Under the pieces are notes generated by a model. The model worked only from the letters and a program-made list of their open reading frames with translations. It ran no database searches and had not been told where the DNA came from. Made by a program: the position numbers and the translations under genes. DNA of 64,000 nt from Lumnitzera littorea (Eukaryota > Streptophyta > Magnoliopsida > Myrtales > Combretaceae): positions 76,146,909 to 76,210,908 of the forward strand of contig JAMXBB010000006.1 of NCBI GenBank assembly GCA_024138015.1, written 5' to 3'. This document shows, piece by piece, positions 60,084 to 64,000 of this stretch (its first letter is position 1; every line of letters begins with the position of its first letter).

Positions 60084-60275
60084 TTGGTAGCGGGAAAGAA
60101 TCTCGCTCTTCTGAGGGACCAAGACCGATCCATACCAACTTATTTCTTATATTGATAGCGGGAAAGAACCTTGCTCTTCTGACGGACCAAGGCCGATCCA
60201 TATCAATTTTTTCATTAGAATTGGCATTGGGGCTCAATCTCGCTCTTCTGACGGACCAAGACGAATCCTTACCAA
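60084..60275. repeat. Three 55-bp tandem units
   Basis: Units at 60084-60138, 60152-60206 and 60221-60275, each exactly 55 bases with 13-14 base spacers. All contain CTCGCTCTTCTGA(G/C)GGACCAAG or a near copy. Unit ends are inverted: TTGGTA/TACCAA in unit 1, TTGATA/TATCAA in unit 2, TTGG/CCAA in unit 3. Confidence 0.88.
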
Positions 60276-60843
60276 TTTTTTCATTCACTTATTATTACTT
60301 TTGACCTCCAACCATTATGATTTTTCAGGGGTTTCTCAAAAGAAGAATTTCATTTGTTTGTTTGCTAAAAATTATAGGACTCTTAAAAATTTCTAAGAAA
60401 AAGGTATACACAAAAGTAAATTTAAAAATAATCATGACTAACTCTCAACTAGTGATGTTGCTCCAATCTCAAGTCTTAAATTCCTAAGCTAAATAACTCG
60501 TAACATTGCCTTCCAAAAATTTGACTAATCAATTCTAGTAAAGTATAATAAGATCAATAATAATCAAGATGACATAATTGATTTGGCTCAATACCAGTTA
60601 ATCACCTATTGCAAGTTAACTTAAAAAGTAATTGGGTCAAATATGAATAATTGGTTTCCTAAACAGTAACAAAATCATATATATCCCTTCCCCACACTTA
60701 AAAATGTACATTGTCCCCAATGTACCACTAAGAAAGCATAATAACAAGATATCAAACAAGAAAAATCAGCAGAGGAAAAAGGAAATATATGTATTGAAAA
60801 GAAACTAATACTTCCCTGGCAGTCGAAAATAAGGTGAAGAAGT

Positions 60844-61080
60844 TCATAACGAAGAAACATCATCATCGTCGTCACTATCCTCATCATCCTCATCACTTCC
60901 TCCAGCCTCCTCGTCTTCACCACCCTCATCAGTCTCTTCCTCACCACCCTTTTGCAATGATGCATGTAAGATCAAGAAACTCAAAGCAATGATGCATGGC
61001 GTTGATGAACAATCAAAAGAAAATTTGCAGGCTAAATGGAAAAACCAATACGCACAAAAAGGAGAAATGCAAATAACCAA
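60844..61080 (-). other. Possible remnant ORF with acidic tail
   Basis: A minus-strand frame ending in a run of Glu/Asp (GGSDEDDEDSDDDDDVSSL). The acidic tail resembles C-termini of extra 3' ORFs in some Athila-like elements, but no upstream domain remains. It may be chance in a purine-rich stretch. Confidence 0.3.
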
Positions 61081-61274
61081 ACTGCTTAAGCATGAGGAAG
61101 AGAGAGGAAACTCAATGAGGAAAACTTACTTGGATCAAAGTGCGGAATGTAGGAATTGTGGAGAGAAGAGGGAGAATGAGAGCAAATGTAAGAGAGATAT
61201 GTGTGATTATAAGAGTGTAAGAGGGTGTATAATTTAAATAAACCGGTTGTGTGTGAAAACCGTGTTATTTGGGT

Positions 61275-61686
61275 CGACACGGGCTGGGACACGACCGTGT
61301 CCCACGCCCGTGTAACATTCTATACGTGTCGTGTGTACCTGGTCGGACACGGGCTGGGACACAACCGTGTCCCACGCCCGTGTAACTTACTGTTTACTGG
61401 CGAAAATTCTGGGTGGACACGGGCTGGGGATACGACCATGTCCCTCGCCCGTGTAACTTTCTGTGCACGGGTGAAAAATGCTGGGCGCACACGGGCTGGG
61501 GACACGACCGTGTCCCTCGCCCGTGTAACTTTCTGTGCACGGGTGAAAAATGCTGGGCGCACATGGGCTGGGGACACGACCGTGTCCCTCGCCCGTGTAA
61601 CTTTCTGTGCACGGGTGAAAAATCAAAGTCTGGGCAGACACTGGCTGGGGACACGACCGTGTCCTTCGCCCGTGTAACTTTCTGTG
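61275..61686. repeat. Six tandem hairpin units, CpG-rich
   Basis: Units start near 61275, 61345, 61415, 61487, 61559 and 61635 (periods 70, 70, 72, 72, 76). Each has outer arms ACACGGGC/GCCCGTGT and inner arms GGGACACG/CGTGTCCC, separated by two-base steps, giving a 38-base near-palindrome. Units 3-5 also share CTTTCTGTGCACGGGTGAAA. The same unit occurs once in the LTR (59308). Confidence 0.9.
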
Positions 61687-62043
61687 GACAAATTTTTTTT
61701 TTTTTTTTTTAACCTAAATTCATGGATTTAAAAATACAAGAAAATTAAAATAAATAAATCAATAAAGAATAAATAAATAAATAAAAATACTTAAACTAGA
61801 AAAATAAGATAAATAAAACCAAAGAGAGAAAGAAAAAATGAAACTAAAAAGGGAAAAGCCTATGACTAAAATTGAAACAAATAAAAGAAACAAAGCAAAA
61901 CTAGATCAAAGAGAAAAATAAATAAATAAATAAATAATAAATAAATTGAAATAAACTAAAATATGAGCAAGGTTAGACATGGGTTGCCTCCCAAGAAGCG
62001 CTTTAGTTAACGTCGATAGCTCGACGGGATACGTCTTCTTACG
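61687..62043. other. A/T-rich low-complexity spacer
   Basis: A T run at 61690-61710, then A-rich AAATAAATAAA-type sequence. The stretch at 61980-62030 (GGTTGCCTCCCAAGAAGCGC) is a conserved non-coding block common just downstream of gag-protease in this lineage. Confidence 0.75.
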
Positions 62044-63810
62044 TTAGTTTTGTCCAGGTGGAGATAGGACTCCTCCTGTATCTCGTTTTCGAACTCTCCA
62101 TACGAGCGTAAATTTGCCCTTAGGCCATCGACCTTGCCAATTCCATTTTACTGGTGCATAACTTCCATAGCTTCTCTCCTTATCATGCCACTTATCAAAT
62201 TCATGTAACCTAAACTTCTTCATCTTGTCCGCTTTTACCTTAGATGCGGTTGTCATTGGAAGTTTTGAACTTCTCACCACAAAGGCATGTTCCAAATGAT
62301 TTCTTGACAGTTTTGATTCCAAAATTGGTGGCTTCTCTTTGAAGGATTTTAACCTAGGATCCTTTGACTTATGGAGTTGATCAATCCCCTTCTTGTCCAC
62401 AATAGATTCATGAACTTTTATTTGGGATACCATTTCTGCACAATTGGGGTTGGTCACCAAATCTTCATCTCCCTTTTGCAAGCAATAGATCGAGGAATCC
62501 TTGGCAAGCGTTTCCTGCACACATGTAGATACAACAACATTAGTGGCATTAACATTGTGACTTATGTCCTTTGGGTCAAGAAATTTGTTTGTTGCCTCTG
62601 AAGTTTTAAAAACTATTTCATCATCCCCGACTCGTAATATCAATTTATGCTCACTAACATCAACAACAGCTCTAGCGGTGGCTAGGAAGGGTCGACCTAA
62701 AATGATTGGCACCTCAATATCTTCATCTATATCAAGTATAACAAAATCCACAGGAAAGATGAATTTGTCTACTTGCACTAAAACATCCTCTATGATGCCT
62801 TTAGGGTATGTGATAGACCTATCAGCTAATTGAAGATTCATGTGCGTTGGTTTAGGTTCTCCTAACCCTAGCTTTTTGAACAATTTATACGGCATCAAAT
62901 TTATACTGGCTCCTAAGTCTGCCAAAGCATTATCTACTAACAAATTGCCAAGCATACAAGGAATAGTGAAACTCCCTGGATCATTTAATTTTTGTGGCAG
63001 CTTTTTCTGGAGAAGTGCCGAGCATTCCTCGTTCAATGTGACTGTTGTAAGCTCCTCCAACTTCCTCTTGTTCAATAAAAGATCCTTTAGAAATTTTGCG
63101 TACTTTGGCATCTGTAAGATAACATCAATGAGAGGTAAGTTAATGTGCAGTTGTTTGAAAATATCAAGCAATTTACCAAATTCCTTGTTCGGATCAGTGT
63201 AACTTTGCTTAAGGCGCTGTGGGTAAGGGATGGGAGGCTTGTACTCCTTCACTTTCGGTGGTTCCATACTTTCTTTTGATTTTAGTGGCTTTGCATCTTC
63301 CTTACGGTTGACTTCCACTTCTTTCTCAACTACTTCCTCACCATCCTTCTTCTCCACTTGCAATTTTCTATCACTTCTCAAGGTCACAGCATTAACATGT
63401 TCCCTGGGATTGACCTCGGTATTCCCTGGGAGTGTTCTCTGTGGTCTTTCAGAGATTAGCTTCGCAAGTTGACCAATTTGGTTCTCAAGGTTGCGATTTG
63501 AAGCCTCTTGATTTCTCAACGAGGATTCAATGTTGGATAAGCGAGCCTCATTGCCTTGAATGTATTTTGTGAGAAGTTCTTCCACACTGGGCTTCTTTTC
63601 TTGAGGGAGAGGAGGTGGGAATGGTTGTTGAAATCCAGGTGGGCCAAAGTTGGTCTTCTGCTGGCCTTGGTTTTGGTTTCCCCATGAGAAATTTAGGTGA
63701 TTCCTCCATCCTGGATTGTAAGTGTTGCTGTAAGGGTTATTTTGTTGCTTAGGTGGATTTCCTAGATAATCCACCTGTTCCACTTGTTCTTGTGCTCTAT
63801 ACCCCTGCAT
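62044..63810 (-). CDS. Gag C-terminus and retropepsin, Athila/Tat-like
   Basis: 588-residue open frame. Residues 25-45 have NPYSNTYNPGWRNHLNFSW, typical of Athila-like gag; 50-70 are Gln/Pro-rich; 75-122 form a likely coiled coil; 140-200 are Lys/Glu-rich. Retropepsin spans about 278-405, with active site DLGAS at 298-302 (family form of DTGAS) and ILGRPFL at 369-375. No CCHC knuckle is seen. The frame continues upstream to the window edge (NLIEGIAMNNYQWESTRAKQ) through one TAA at 63832-63834 where the lineage has Gln, so the true start is beyond 64000 and this Met is only the next one. No RT follows. Best-preserved coding sequence in the window. Confidence 0.88.
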   Translation of the reverse strand: MQGYRAQEQVEQVDYLGNPPKQQNNPYSNTYNPGWRNHLNFSWGNQNQGQQKTNFGPPGFQQPFPPPLPQEKKPSVEELLTKYIQGNEARLSNIESSLRNQEASNRNLENQIGQLAKLISERPQRTLPGNTEVNPREHVNAVTLRSDRKLQVEKKDGEEVVEKEVEVNRKEDAKPLKSKESMEPPKVKEYKPPIPYPQRLKQSYTDPNKEFGKLLDIFKQLHINLPLIDVILQMPKYAKFLKDLLLNKRKLEELTTVTLNEECSALLQKKLPQKLNDPGSFTIPCMLGNLLVDNALADLGASINLMPYKLFKKLGLGEPKPTHMNLQLADRSITYPKGIIEDVLVQVDKFIFPVDFVILDIDEDIEVPIILGRPFLATARAVVDVSEHKLILRVGDDEIVFKTSEATNKFLDPKDISHNVNATNVVVSTCVQETLAKDSSIYCLQKGDEDLVTNPNCAEMVSQIKVHESIVDKKGIDQLHKSKDPRLKSFKEKPPILESKLSRNHLEHAFVVRSSKLPMTTASKVKADKMKKFRLHEFDKWHDKERSYGSYAPVKWNWQGRWPKGKFTLVWRVRKRDTGGVLSPPGQN

Positions 63811-64000
63811 ACCAAAATCACTTACATCCGATTACACTTGTTGAGGGCCAATTGAGAGTGCATCAATCTTTTTACTCAATAAGTCCACCTTGGCTGCCAA
63901 AGCAGTGGTCAAGTCCACATCATAAACTGCCATGGCCTTTTGCTTGGCTCTAGTGCTTTCCCACTGATAGTTGTTCATCGCTATTCCTTCAATCAAATTT

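Larger units (their letters stand above)
58369..64000 (-). mobile_element. Athila/Tat-like gag-protease-only element (TR-GAG-like), partial
   Basis: 3' LTR, PPT, a 2.45-kb non-coding stretch with tandem repeats, then gag-protease. RT, RNase H and integrase are absent between protease and LTR, so it depends on another element for copying. The 5' LTR and PBS lie beyond the window. The left flank is GGGAG. Confidence 0.82.

Noticed and set aside
60084..61686. CRISPR-like array
   Set aside because: Spacers are not unique, the setting is a plant retrotransposon, and no cas gene exists.
61225..61712. Overlapping long frames on both strands through the hairpin array
   Set aside because: Units of about 72 bases without stops keep several frames open at once; the peptides are plain repeats with no domain.

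Overview
This window is plant nuclear DNA, most likely eudicot heterochromatin. It is AT-rich, no host gene, tRNA or rRNA is recognisable, and almost all interpretable sequence is transposable elements: plant L1-type LINEs with a DUF4283-like ORF1, Ty3/gypsy, Ty1/copia, Athila/Tat-like gag-protease elements, hAT-like non-autonomous elements and long solo LTRs. No species can be named from the sequence. Nearly all coding regions are decayed, and many of their stops sit where the family has Gln, Arg or Trp, as expected from C-to-T change on either strand.

Layout. 1-4605: a minus-strand Athila/Tat-like element (gag, retropepsin, 5' LTR) cut at 676 by a solo LTR that runs off the left edge. 4606-6627: AT-rich sequence without a gene. 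6636-7327: hAT-like element. 7537-14691: a plus-strand L1 LINE with target-site duplications, poly-A, ORF1 and ORF2; its reverse-transcriptase region carries a second hAT-like copy (11306-12043) with a perfect 8-bp duplication. 15337-52830: a second LINE, split in its endonuclease region by a minus-strand gypsy element at 16002-50599.

That gypsy is a Russian doll. Its order can be read from the right: 5' LTR (split by solo LTR C, 46822-50556), gag, zinc knuckle and protease (split by a 10-kb copia element, 34572-44610), protease (split by LTR B, 29538-34156), RT and RNase H (split by a plus-strand gypsy, 22093-27856), integrase (split by solo LTR A, 17803-21491), PPT and 3' LTR (16002-16910). 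Target-site duplications are visible for the host gypsy (AGATT/AGATC), the copia (CTCTT twice) and solo LTR C (AGCTT twice). The copia has gag, protease and the integrase zinc finger but no RT; it carries another LTR in opposite orientation and an extra plant-specific ORF.

52831-58368 is AT-rich non-coding DNA, probably old LTR material. 58369-64000 is the 3' part of a younger minus-strand Athila/Tat-like element. Its LTR and 2.5 kb of 3' non-coding DNA hold two structured tandem repeats (three 55-bp units and six roughly 70-bp hairpin units), followed by an almost intact gag-protease frame with no pol, resembling the TR-GAG type of non-autonomous retrotransposon.

The most interesting signals are the CpG-rich hairpin array at 61275-61686, the 55-bp trio at 60084-60275 with compensatory arm changes, a cluster of seven W-boxes at 39560-39626, the pol-less copia with its extra ORF, and the fully reconstructable nest.
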